Assembly: GCA_023853785.1 (NCBI GenBank)
Contig: JAJIRX010000587.1
Coordinates: 1-25,069 of the forward strand
Source: Psilocybe azurescens
Lineage: Eukaryota; Basidiomycota; Agaricomycetes; Agaricales; Agrocybaceae
Direction: 5' to 3'
Length of the DNA: 25,069 nt
Shown: positions 10,641 to 20,483 of the stretch, in pieces
Layout of the letters: every line of letters starts with the position of its first letter
Numbering within the stretch: the first letter of the stretch is position 1
Position numbers and translations under genes: made by a program
The notes under the pieces: generated by a model
Databases searched by the model: none
Seen by the model: only the letters and a program-made list of their open reading frames with translations
Told to the model about the DNA's origin: nothing

Positions 10641-10688
10641 CTGCAAATATTAAGCTGAGTGTCTCTAGAGTGTAGTTTATGAATCTCA
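10641..10688 (-). other. Intron in small accessory gene, about 48 bp
   Basis: On the minus strand, GTGAGA..GCAG between SVIDEIIQQ and VAETFNIKNVY, phase 0. The spliced product is continuous to the stop at 10456-10458. Confidence 0.6.
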
Positions 10689-10793
10689 CTTGTTGGATTA
10701 TCTCATCGATGACACTGGTATTCTGCTTAGAGATACTCAGTGTGCTGTCAAGCTTCTCAGCGGCTTCGTCGTTGATGGCACTCTGTTAGCCGG

Positions 10794-10839
10794 TAAGGAT
10801 TGGTCTTCTAAATAACATGTTCTGACTCACCGTAAATAT
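10794..10839 (-). other. Intron in small accessory gene, 46 bp
   Basis: On the minus strand, GTGAGT..ACAG between AGRFAIFT and SAINDEAAEKL, phase 0. Reading through it soon gives a stop. Confidence 0.6.
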
Positions 10840-11201
10840 AGCAAAACGACCGGCTTCCCAACCCAAGGCCTTTTCAAGATTGAAGCCACCACTTTTATTT
10901 CTTCCTGCCTCACCTGGTGGTTTGGGGATCTTTTCTGCTGATTCACCTTGATTTTCATCGTCGGGGAATTCTGAGTCGGGCAAATCAGAGAGGGGTGACT
11001 CCGAGCGATTATCCTGAACAGGTGTTTCATCACGGAGACGACTTGGGGGCCGTAGGGCGAAAACTTTCGACGAGCCTGTCGTCGAATATTTGCAGCGAGA
11101 TTTGTGCGAGGCGTTATCTTTGGTGGTGGCGGTAACGTGTTGAAGTCGAAGTCGATACGAGATGTGATGAGTGGAAGATGTGATTTGATTGGGAACGCCA
11201 T

Positions 11202-11515
11202 TACTCAAGTACGAATTTTGGATTTGCATTACATAGGGCGAGCTTTCATTGTTTTAAATGTAATTGTATTTAAAAATGGAGTATGATTTTAAAAATGGAA
11301 CATATACATTTCAAACAAGTTGTCGTGGATATTTGACACCAACAATAGTGTTGCGTGGATATTGGCTCCAACAATAGTGTTACTATGCGATACTGAACAA
11401 AAAATCGAAAGGTTTAAGTACTTGCCTCGTCAGCTTGCCTCACTATCTCGTACATCACATACACACTTACAATCATCCGCATCGTACCTTTCAGCTATTC
11501 ACACTCTCACACGCA
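11202..11515. promoter_or_regulatory. Divergent promoter region with tandem 29-30-bp repeat
   Basis: It lies between the minus-strand gene (start 11201) and the WD40 gene (start 11516). It holds a head-to-tail repeat at 11325-11354 and 11355-11383. Both units begin GTGGATATT and end in a 5-bp palindrome CAACA-ATAG-TGTTG (one base changed in the second copy). A duplicated TTTAAAAATGGA lies at about 11268-11300. The role is inferred from position only. Confidence 0.45.
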
Positions 11516-13132
11516 ATGTCATTTTTATTTGGTCAAGCTACAGCTGAACAGGTAAATAATACATTATGTTACCGTATTACAACTCACCAACAAGTTCACA
11601 GGAGTACCGGCTCCGGGCACGTCTGGCAGGAACAGCCGGCCCAATTAATTGCCTTGCATTCACAGATGAAGGAAGGTTCTTAGCAAGTGGAGGTATGAGC
11701 GAAATCACTCCGGACAAAGATGTCGCTGACTCAATTCAGGGGATGACGAGCAGTTACGTATCTGGGATGTTGAGTCAAAGCGGTCCTACCAAGCCATCAG
11801 CGATGACTTGGGCAGGTGGGGTCAAATAACTTGCATCAAGTGGTTGTCTGGCTTCTCAGCAGATAAAGAGGCGCTGTGCTTTGGCACTGGCAGAGGGCTG
11901 GTTTTGGTCTATATCAGAAACAAGGAAGCGGTATGTGGTAAATAAATAAATTGCTGTCACGGTTTACTCACAGGGAATTAGGACAAGTTCAAAGAACTTT
12001 CCAGTACAGCCGTATTTCCTTTCAACGAACCAGTCGAGTCAATCGATTATGACCGCAATAGAAACAGATTAGTGGTTTCAAGTCACACTGGAAAGGTCAA
12101 AGTGTTTCAGGTCGACAGAGATGGTACGAATCGTTCTTTTTACCCACCTTTCATATGTTGAAGACTGTCAGGTACTCTGGTCGTGACCTGGACCAAAAAC
12201 TTTCAAGAGACCAGCGAAATGCAGGGTGTAATCCCACGGAGCGTTCGATTTATGGGCAAGGGCGATAATATAACCATATTCGGCCTCGAGTCTGGCACAA
12301 TGTAAGAAAGGACTTGACCCAACGGGGAGAAATTACTGACCTGAATTCAGGCTGTCAAAGGTCGCTGCTACAGGGAGTGACAACTGGAATAAGGTGCTAA
12401 AGTCGAGCATGTAAGTTTACCAAATTTCGGCTATAGTCAGATGCTCACTATTATTTTATCAAGAGGAAATGTGGCCTTCAGCGGCGACATGAAGTGGCTT
12501 CTTGTCGACAACCTTGCGAAAGGTTTCGACCTCTATCAGTACCCACATACGTCGCCTTCGGACTCATTTCCCATTCCTCGAGAAAAGCTTTTGTGCACCA
12601 AGGGGTTTTCTCGAAGAACAAACTTCGATTGCATGTGGAAGCGACCACGGGAAAATCCACATATTTTCCCTTGGGACTTCTCAATCCCTCCAGAAACTGA
12701 AGCACGGAAATAAAAGGACGATGATTCAAGCATTGGACGTCAGTTTGTTTAATTTGAAATTCCTGGTTGAAAAACTCACAATGCATCTAGGCTTGTTCGA
12801 CACCAAACGCACACTTGATCGCCAGTGGGACGTCTGAAAAAAGGCCGTCTATATACATATGGGAGAAACAGGTAGGCCGTCCACATAATCAAATTACTGT
12901 CAACTGAAGAAGGCCTCAGCTCAAGCAAACTCGGGGTCAGATAAGGGGCTCCAGGTATACTCACTTGACGGTGATGATACTTATGAATTTTACTCTCGTT
13001 TTCCTGTTCCTTGTTCTCTGGACAAACACATATGGTAGCCAGGACTGGTGGAGTGACGGCGAACATGGATTTGCTAGACCTGACGGTGGCCGCTATGAAC
13101 ACATATCGGCACAGCGGGTCCTCGAAATGTAG
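11516..13132 (+). pseudogene. WD40-repeat protein pseudogene with eight introns
   Basis: ATG 11516 gives MSFLFGQATAEQ. Splicing at 11552-11601, 11693-11739, 11931-11981, 12124-12171, 12302-12350, 12411-12463, 12739-12790 and about 12872-12909 yields a WD-repeat-like chain. Its segments include GPINCLAFTDEGRFLASGGD, DEQLRIWDVESKRSYQAISD, ITCIKWLSGF, LSSTAVFPFNEPVESIDYD, HTGKVKVFQVDRDG, IPRSVRFMGKGDNITIFGLE, GNVAFSGDMKWLLVDNLAKG, SIACGSDHGKIHIFSLGTSQ and AHLIASGTSEKRPSIYIWEK. Two frame changes between about 12590 and 12640 disable it. The 3' end is weak: a short hydrophobic stretch near 12985-13020 precedes TAG at 13130. WD40 propellers are protein-interaction scaffolds. I recall related WD40 proteins being repeated in Agaricomycete genomes. 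It may be captured cargo. Confidence 0.72.
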
Positions 13133-13783
13133 AGGGTTTGCTTCAGCGAAACGGGATTGACTGGAATGATCCTGAGTGGAGAAGCAAACTAGTAGGTGGG
13201 ACATACGAGGTCGATAGGTAGAAATGATGATTTGTATCGTGCCCAAGGAAGACGAAAGGAATGGAATGAACAAAACCCTGGAATATCCAGGATTTCCGTC
13301 AAGGTTGAAGGTTGAGGCCGAGTTAGTAGATTAGGAATGGAATGAACAAAAACCCTGGAATATCCAGGATTTCCGTGAACGTTTGCTGAATATATCGGAG
13401 GCACGACATAACTGTCCTGACGGAAATGTCGGAGGCACGACATGATTGTCTTTATTTAAACTCCGACGACTCCGACATCAGTCACATTTCGATCAACCAC
13501 TGATTCCGCGTCAGCCATATTTCTTCAACCTCACTCACCACTGATACGGATATTCCGCGTCAGTTCGAGTTCTTCGACCTCACTCACCACTGATACGGAT
13601 ATTCCGGGCGTCAGTTCGAGCTCTTCAACAATACTACCACTGACACGGATATTCCGCGTCAGTGATTCCTCCCCATCTTTCCATTCGTCAACAACGCGTC
13701 CAGCGTAACTCGCTACTCCCTATTGTTCAGTAAGTCTTCTTTTCATCAAATCGCGTGCTATTATTGATCTTCATCTGGTAGCT
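13133..13783. promoter_or_regulatory. Upstream block of the large accessory gene: palindromes and tandem repeats
   Basis: It contains two direct repeats of about 45 bp (13258-13302, 13334-13378), each with a perfect CCTGGAATATCCAGG (13277-13291, 13354-13368). Next is a duplicated CGGAGGCACGACAT (about 13398 and 13429). Then comes a tandem array with period about 49 bp, whose units hold ACGGATATTCCGCG inside a CTGA..TCAG palindrome (cores 13548-13556, 13597-13605, 13647-13655; a partial unit at 13498-13514). The nine-base core is the same as in the block upstream of the transposase, although the surrounding sequence differs. The gene starts about 120 bp after the array. Confidence 0.55.
13496..13665. 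repeat. Tandem repeat, about 49-bp period, 3.5 copies
   Basis: Successive units read CACCACTGATACGGATATTC followed by CGCGTCAGTTCGAGTTCTTC and CACT-like spacer. The first unit lacks the GGATATTCC core through a deletion, and the last diverges after the core. Confidence 0.8.
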
Positions 13784-16688
13784 ATGTCCTTACCTCCTAT
13801 TCGTGATCTATGGTATTTGTCGTTTAAGCCCGACATTCCTCAACGGCCCACACCTACATTCGACTACTCTAAAGGCCGCGTGTTTCTTCACGACGGCACA
13901 GTCTATTACTCTCCAAATTGTGATCGCCCGGTCGTGATTCCTAATCGCACGAACTATACCCCTGACCCATTCGAACAAGATCGCCTCAATGCCTCGATGT
14001 TCAAGCAACCTGTATGGTGGTCGGATTTTGGGGATGGATGAGCTTTGTTCCATTGTCCCCCAATTTCACCTCCGCCCCATTCGAGCCCTTTTGTTGGATG
14101 CCACGTATCGAACAAGTCAAAGTCATGCCACGCGGGCGTAGAGGGTGGCGGAGGACCGTTTCAGGATGTGCTACGATGATATATTCGCGTGGAAGAAGCA
14201 TGAAGAACTCATTGTAGAAGCTGGAAACAACATTCGTCTATATTTTGGAATCCCCGGCAATTCTCCACCAAAACCATCATCCTTCCACTACGATCATGCT
14301 CACAGATCGTCCAGCGTTTCGAAGCGAATGATTATACTGTCCAGAGACTGGTATTCCATCTGGATGGGATTCCTCTCATATCTCATATCATCCATCGAAT
14401 TGCACCCTCGGCAGGATAAACCCACGTCTCACTCGTCGTCGTCACCACCTCTGCCACCTTGGTATACTATGTTAGAGGACAGACATAGCTATCCCCCTTT
14501 CTGGCTTAACGGTCTCGCTTTGTCAACGGTCTGTGAGTTCGATCTCCGGACTCCCGCGTCGCGGGTTGTATTTCAATGGACGGAGGTGGATAATCGTCGC
14601 CCCTCTATCGAATGGTTCCACTCTCACCATATACCTCTATTCTTCCCATGGACCAGTCGGGAGGAGAAGGCCGTCGCGATGGATTTATCTCTTTCGTACC
14701 TTCAGCCCCCTGTTGGTCTTGTCCAGGAGGCATTAACCTTACTCTTCACCTCTCCGAACTTGCCTTTAGCCACCCTCATCTTTCAAAAATATTTCTATCT
14801 TGAACATAAAACAGTAAACCAGGAAGCTTTCGATCTCCCTGCGCCCCTCGATTAAGCTCCATCTTTTGTTTTCACCTTCACTGAAGCTCAATTCACCAAC
14901 GAAACCCGTGTCAATGGCCTGCCAGACCATGCTGTTGGTGCACAGTACCTTCGAAACGCGACTGCACTCTGTCACCAGGAGAACCGAGCAGCTGCAGAGG
15001 CGGCAGCGTCTTTCCCAACCCAAGGGCTGATCTCAGTCGCCCCAGCTGACAGAGGAAAACTGTACAACCACTTCGACGACTTCTTCGCAGCCAGGGAGAA
15101 ACGGCAAGCAGAGATGATCGCAGTGGAATCCAGTACAGATCGTCAACGTCGAGAGAATCGCGAACGGGACAGGCCGATTCAAAGCGCAACTATGTATGTC
15201 TGGACAAAAATCCAGTCTTCCGGTGGCCAAGAGGTTTACATGCGTCGGCGTGTTGACCGCCGTGCGAAGGAGAGTACATACTCTGATTACAGGTCGTCCC
15301 AAAGACTGTATAACGCCATCGCAAATGAGTGGGACTTCTGTGAAGAATTTGCCTTTACCTCCGCAAACGCCGGGATGATCTAGGAGATGATTCAGATTCG
15401 GATGGTGGTTTTGATGATGGGTATGACGATGAACAACCATACAATTTTTGTCCTTCGCCGAAGCTCCTGAGCCCTCTTCTCTGTCACATCCAGCTGTCCA
15501 GGCCATGGATGTTGCGGAAGAACCACCATCTCCTATGTACTCTCAGGATCTTTTGGAAGTACTTCGGCTGGTCTACGGTTTTACTCCTCCTCTGATGGAT
15601 TCCCTGGGTAAAGATGACCCTACCTGGCTTGTCTGGCCGACAGTACTAAAAACACTGGGCTTTATGAATACACCCTCTGTATCAGCGCTTAACGAACGTG
15701 CCATCCGTTGTTTTATTTCTCTGTTTCTCAAGGCCATGGTGATCCCACCTGTCTTACACGATCTTGCCGTTGACAGCTCCTATCGTCCTGCTGATCTTTT
15801 CCCATTTCACACTATCCGCCACCTGTCAACAGATCTTATTGTGTTTACATACCCTAAGTCCCTCAGCTTGTGACTGGGTTTTGGGTGTTCATTCTGCAGA
15901 GGTGGCGTTATATGTTTGCCGATATGTTGGTGGGAACCGTCAGATACCACACACCATGGTCACCATTGGTCGTCTTCTTCTTGAGCAAGGAATTCGTTTT
16001 CGCACCCTTGCATATCTTCGTTGCAATCCTCAACTCCAAACCATTTCTCAACCTTTCACACCAACCTCGTATAGATCAATAAAGCATAAGTTTACTCCTC
16101 TTGACTTTGAGACAGCAATGCTGCGCTGCAAAGCTATCCTCTCGCAGCCTCAAGGACGTGCAGCTTTGTTGCGAGGTGGAATAATTGGTCGAATTGCAAG
16201 AGAATTTCTGAGCACTGATGGAGTTTTAGACGGTCCATCCATTGAAGTCCTGACACATCGTGTCTGTTATGTCTCGTCCTCTTTGTCTGACGGTTTCCGC
16301 TATTGTGATGATGAGCTGACCGACAACGAGATGGCAACGATATGTGGTACATACTCTCTATACACAGGTAAGATTTATTGGGTTTGATTACAAATTTACA
16401 TTATTCTAATAACAATTAATAGAGACAAAAAACCAAGTAGCCATATGGTCGTGGTTTCCTAGCCCTGCTGCAATGGAGGCTTCTCGTGCTAGCATGAGAT
16501 GGCTCCACTGGACAGAGCGTTGTGAAATGTGGTTTGTCAAGCTTCTTGCAGACATTCGGTCAGGTAATGCTGCTCCAAAGTCACACACAGATTGGGTTAC
16601 TACTTTGAGGGGACACAAGTCTGTACGCACATTGAACGATAACAATAAGACCTTCTCCACAGACTATATAGATCACATTGAACTGTAA
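13784..16688 (+). pseudogene. Large accessory protein of unknown function, broken
   Basis: ATG 13784 starts MSLPPIRDLWYLSFKPDIPQ, then a segment with DGTVYYSPNC, PDPFEQDRLN and WWSDFGDG. The product continues through shifting frames to a long region 14145-15383 interrupted only by TAA at 14853-14855. That region ends in an Arg/Glu-rich coil and a peptide with VYMRRRVDRRA. An acidic patch (DDLGDDSDSDGG) follows. The C-terminal part has LYVCRYVGGNRQIPHTMVTI, FTPLDFETAMLRCKAILSQP, DDELTDNEMATICGTY and, after an intron at 16368-16422, RWLHWTERCEMWFVKLLADI. The stop is at 16686-16688. Lesions lie near 14040, 14150, 14853, 15375, 15440 and 15860. Intact, it would be about 950 residues. I recall similar dispersed Agaricomycete proteins without a named domain. 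It ends about 190 bp before the right TIR. Confidence 0.6.
16368..16422 (+). other. Intron in large accessory gene, 55 bp
   Basis: GTAAGA..ATAG. It joins GTYSLYT to ETKNQVAIWSWFPS in phase 1 and removes an in-frame TGA. Confidence 0.75.
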
Positions 16689-16880
16689 TTTTTATTGTTA
16701 TTACTGTACCCTATTTGTTGGAGATTGCACATCTCATCGTCCAGTACATGTACATAGCCTATATTACTTTCTTCGATGCCTTAATGACTTCCTACCTGTA
16801 CGATAATTTTCATAAATTTTTGGGATCAATAATATTGTTCGTTTGGAGTTGAAAAGAAAGTGTTCAGTTGAAAGAAAATG

Positions 16881-17338
16881 TCGGGTCCGATGTCGGATCC
16901 TACGACGTGCGCCCGACATCAGACGATGCTCTCTGCTCTCGGCAGAATGATGAAATCTGATTATGTTCTGCAATTTGCAAAATATTTGCAGAATTTAATG
17001 AGAACGTAAAGTTCTACAATAAGCCGAATTCATCGCGAACTTAACATTCTCATTGCGTTTTGCAATTTGCAAAATGGTGAGTTCTGTAATTGGCGATACT
17101 TTGGTAGAATTTTAAATTTTATTACGAATCTGCCTAATGCAGATTGTATACAAAAGGAAAAATTCTGCATTAGGCGGAGTTGATCGAGAATTTTAAGTAT
17201 TACAAATATTCTTATTGTGTTCTGCTCATGGCAGATTTAATGGAGAATGAATCATTCTGCAATTCGTAATACTTTGTGTCACGACAATTTGTTTTGCAAG
17301 GAATCTGCATTCCGGTGAATTATTCGGTCCCAGCAGTG
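16881..17338 (-). repeat. Right terminal inverted repeat, 458 bp
   Basis: It is the reverse complement of the left TIR with three transitions and no indels. The differences map to the 13th base from the outer end and to two bases in the inner-end hairpin. It carries the same GCAGA/TCTGC array and both hairpins. Confidence 0.93.
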
Positions 17339-17341
17339 AGT
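17339..17341. repeat. Target-site duplication AGT (right)
   Basis: It directly follows the CAGTG terminus and matches 850-852. Confidence 0.8.
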
Positions 17342-18166
17342 GAAACAGTGCAGTCAGATAGCAGGAAGATGGCAGGGAAGGATGTAATGCCTACAAATAG
17401 CCTGGTACACATGTACATTCAACTCATTAGTTCGTCACTCCCCAGGCCCATGCGTGGGCCGGAACAAACGGACAGGATAATGAGAGTAGAAGTCGAGATC
17501 GCAGGCCGTAAAATCTACGCAGAGTCATCCAATCCAAATGTAGAGGGGACTCGTTGCATTTCGTGGATAAATGATGTCGAGAGGGACATCCCGGAAGATG
17601 GAAGAGGAGCTGTGCGGTAAATCAGGAGGAGATAGCAGGAACTGCGGCGTTTGAAGTTACCGTAATGTCCAAGAATTTCGATGTATCGAGAAACGCCCAC
17701 ATGATTAGAATTGTAGTTTCTGGTGTAAAATATGACCCGATTCCGTTGAGGGTGAGAGTGAGCCGCTGACGCAAATGCTACTAATGTCACGAAAGAATCA
17801 GTAGCACACATAACCGAAGAAATGAATTAGCAGAAGGGCTCACTACACCAAAATCAGGGTAACGGCCAACAATGCACATGCTTCCTGCTCTCAATTATTG
17901 TATAAGCTCACGTGCAGCTCTCAGCTCTTTGTGCGAGCTATTAACCATCTCCGTATCACCTCCTGATCGATAATTTTCTGTGTTGCAGCTCTCCATGAAG
18001 AGGACATAACAAGCGGATAAACTTTTCTAAGAGTCCTGGCGATCTTGCGTAGAGACCTAATTTGACATTAGAACGTGCCATTCAAAATACGGGTCGATTC
18101 TCAAATGAAGGGTAGACAAAACATTCTCTGTGATGCATTGCTAGCACAACGGTTTAGACGGTTTAG
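17342..18166. other. Right flank of transposon, possible short coding remnant
   Basis: An open frame from ATG 17369 to TAA 17620 (84 codons) encodes MAGKDVMPTNSLVHMY then a Val/Glu-rich stretch (RVEVEIAGRKIYAES). It resembles nothing I can name. GTGCAG at 17348-17353 could be a splice acceptor, so it may be a host exon cut off by the insertion. The rest of the interval shows no coding character. Confidence 0.3.
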
Positions 18167-18497
18167 ACCATTGATCACGTTTAGACCTCCCCTAAATAGA
18201 CAGAGTTGGAACACTCACGCGCACCGCTCAAATGAATCACACTACCACGATCCAATTAGCGTATACAGACAGTGTATAACCACTGTATAGCAGTGGACGA
18301 TGTTATCCGACGCGCGGTACACCTCCACGTACAGGACTCAGCGTCCGCAGGGTCGGCATACCGCTCTTATCTGAACCAGGAGATGGATGGGGGACTCCTT
18401 TGGTGATCTTCTCCTCGTTGTATTCAACGTATGGTTCTGTTTTTCACATCTGTATTCTTCTACCGTGCTCTTCGACGTGCTCCACTATCTATCGTTT
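18167..18497. other. Upstream region of AEC copy 1
   Basis: It is homologous to 21341-21697 upstream of the second copy, including the shared CTCTTATCTGAACCAGGAGA and the CCACGATCCAATTA segment. It is probably a duplicated promoter or 5' region. No independent gene is evident. Confidence 0.5.
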
Positions 18498-20483
18498 ATG
18501 GAATACCCCATTCTGAACCTTAATCACCTCTCCCTTGATGACAGTCCATCCTCGAGGTCTTCTTCCTATGCGCTGTTGGATACATCCTGGCAAGACAAGG
18601 TGTCCTAGATAAGAAAACTCAAGAGGTACGCATATGCTCTCCTCTGACTATCTCTGGTCCGTTTACAAGCTGCACTTTATATTATTGTTGATCACTGACG
18701 TTTATAATTATAGTAAATCAACATACTCAACGTATCGCTCTTCACACCCGCACTACTCTTCTTCAAAGTCGTTTTTTACTTGTCTCCCAGTACGTGTACA
18801 TGACGAGCAGTCTTTCTATCATTCTTGGTGATGGGACTCATGCCGCATCTAATCGACCTTTCCAGAGAAACTCAATAAAACTCTGGACGATTCAGAAATG
18901 GTTCATCATCATCACCGACACCTCAATGGTCGTAGGCCGGGTTCTGGGATGGACATTCGGGTTGAGAAACTCGCAGCGGTATGTGCACCCCATCATTCCT
19001 TTTCCCTGAGTTCGTTATCCTTTTACACGGTTCGGGTTTCCTTTCGTGTTTCGTCCGGCTGTTTCCTCCTTTCATCCGTCACCCATTCGCGAGTACTTTG
19101 AATGTTTCCCACCACATCCTACTCGCCCTCGCCCCTCTCGCCCCTCCGCACTTAATTGATCCTCACTCACACCCACACTGTTACGCAGTCAGCAGTTTCA
19201 TAACCGCCACCCCAATGTTCATGAACTTCAACGCACTCTGTCGTCTCCGTCCCGAACCCCGCGTCGGGCTCGGAAAATAACAATAACGCAATGGTTAGAA
19301 GGGCGCTGACACATTTGACGATGTACAGTACGCTTGGGATGGTGGTATGTGACTTTCTTGTTTTTTCTTTCTCTCTATGCCCTGCCCTCTCGTCTACATC
19401 CTTTCTCTTCCCCGTTCCCATCTCTACCCCTATCCATGCCCATGCTCATATCCGAGCGTGCATACACCCTGCTAACCACCCACAGGTCAGGTACAGCTAT
19501 GGCGCAACCCTCCTCTCGCGGGCGGACATCATCCTTGCACCACCCGCCATCATCTCATCCACAACCACGCCATCGGCCTCCATCCTCAGAGTCGACACCG
19601 ATAAGGGAGGCTAGCGCACACTGTTCTTCGTAGACTTTGCTAACGAAGGAGAGGACAGAAAGCATGAATTAAGGATGCATGCGTCGAGCTCAACGCCCGT
19701 ACACTCGTCAGCGTCGACGAAGAGGGTGGCCGGCTAGTTCACAGTGTCGCCGACGTCCTCTGCGCTGTCGCCGCCCTGCGTCATGTCTTTCGAAGTCTCT
19801 GGAGTTGCTTCTGTATCGTCGATTGGAGCGTCTCGGAACAGCAAAGGTCTACAAACACAACACGCATCGGGGCAAGGACACTAACACGGCGCAGGATCAG
19901 GCACAGGATTAGGAGGCAACAGGAGACCCCCGCTCCAACCCGGCAGCTGCAACACGACGTTCTACAACTGATTGCCGAATAGTCCGAATGAGGGCCCCGC
20001 GGATCTGTTGGCGTGGGGTGTCGGTCTCGGTGCTTCCATTGGTTCTGGCCCTGGAGCGGCGGGTGATAGAGAGCAGGTGTGAGCGATGGGGATGGGGAGA
20101 CGAGTGGTAGTGAGGGTGATTGGTCTGAAGTTGAACGTGATCTCAATGGAACTTTCAATCTGGAGAACGGCGGCCCCCTGCACGCATCGTGCGTTCCCAA
20201 TACACTCTCCAAGCTTCTCTCTTCCTCCTCTTCCTCCGCCCCCTCCTTCTCTTGATCCACATATTCTTAACAGTCCCGCTGTATGCCGCACTGCTTTCGC
20301 TCATTGACGTCGCACTGATGCCGTCGCTGCAATATGTGCTGAGGCATAATGCGGTGCTAAGGCCGATGAACGGGGCGGTTGGGAGATGTGCGAGGTGTGC
20401 GATGCCGGCTACACTTGTTGTCTTAAAGCCTAGTGCCATGAACATCTGGAATGCTATGGATGTGGATGTAGAAGTTCGAGTAT
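18498..20483 (+). pseudogene. Auxin efflux carrier (AEC) family transporter pseudogene, copy 1
   Basis: AEC (Mem_trans) proteins are multi-pass membrane permeases. From ATG 18498 the spliced fragments read SILEVFFLCAVGYILARQGV and LDKKTQE; INILNVSLFTPALLF; LWTIQKWFIIITDTSMVVG and RVLGWTFGLRNSQR; SFITATPMFMNFNAL; VVSVPN..RRALTHLTMYSTLGMV; and VRYSYGATLLSRADIILAPP. The last reads into TAG 19612-19614. A decayed hydrophilic loop and TVPLYAALLSLIDVALMPSL with ARCAMPATLVVL (to about 20440) follow. These match N- and C-terminal AEC transmembrane blocks. Introns are placed at 18626-18713, 18790-18865, 18979-19192 and 19345-19485. An in-frame TAA (18714-18716) opens exon 2, an extra A lies near 18880, and the last transmembrane part present in copy 2 is missing. 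Confidence 0.75.

Larger units (their letters stand above)
10456..11201 (-). pseudogene. Small three-exon accessory gene, single frameshift
   Basis: Read on the minus strand from ATG 11201, the protein begins MAFPIKSHLPLITSRIDFDF and continues PPPPKITPRTNLAANIRRQARRKFSPYGP. After a one-base slip in a C run near 11050 it reads RLRDETPVQDNRSESPLSDLPDSE, an acidic stretch, then KPPGEAGRNKSGGFNLEKALGWEAGRFAIFT. Two phase-0 introns (10794-10839 and 10641-10688) lead to SAINDEAAEKLDSTLSISKQNTS and VAETFNIKNVYVRDWPIREALRMRLKYTS, ending in a Lys/Gln-rich tail. About 205 residues result. The order of disordered N terminus, GEAG..GW motif and WPIRE..LRLKYTS motif is one I recall from dispersed basidiomycete proteins near transposases; no function is known to me. 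It is the least damaged gene in the element. Confidence 0.62.
853..17338. mobile_element. 16.5-kb CACTG-ended DNA transposon with 458-bp TIRs
   Basis: Two inverted copies of a 458-bp sequence bound the region. The outermost bases are CACTGCTGGGAC on the left and their complement on the right, and a 3-bp AGT duplication flanks them. Inside is a Plavaka/Tnp2-like transposase pseudogene plus five other gene remnants: two on the minus strand, and on the plus strand a coiled-coil gene, a WD40 gene and a large unknown gene. CACT(A/G) termini, 3-bp duplications and subterminal repeat arrays are established traits of the CACTA group. The 458-bp TIR length and six-gene load are atypical. All genes have lesions, so the copy is probably non-autonomous. 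Polinton genes (family B polymerase, retroviral-type integrase, packaging ATPase) were looked for and not seen. Confidence 0.88.

Noticed and set aside
853..17338. Polinton/Maverick (15-20 kb with long TIRs)
   Set aside because: Size and TIR length fit, but no family B DNA polymerase, retroviral-type integrase, packaging ATPase or adenain-like protease was seen, and the ends are CACTG with a 3-bp duplication rather than AG with 6 bp.
853..17338. Starship-type cargo element
   Set aside because: No tyrosine-recombinase captain gene at either end, and a DDE-type transposase and long TIRs are present.
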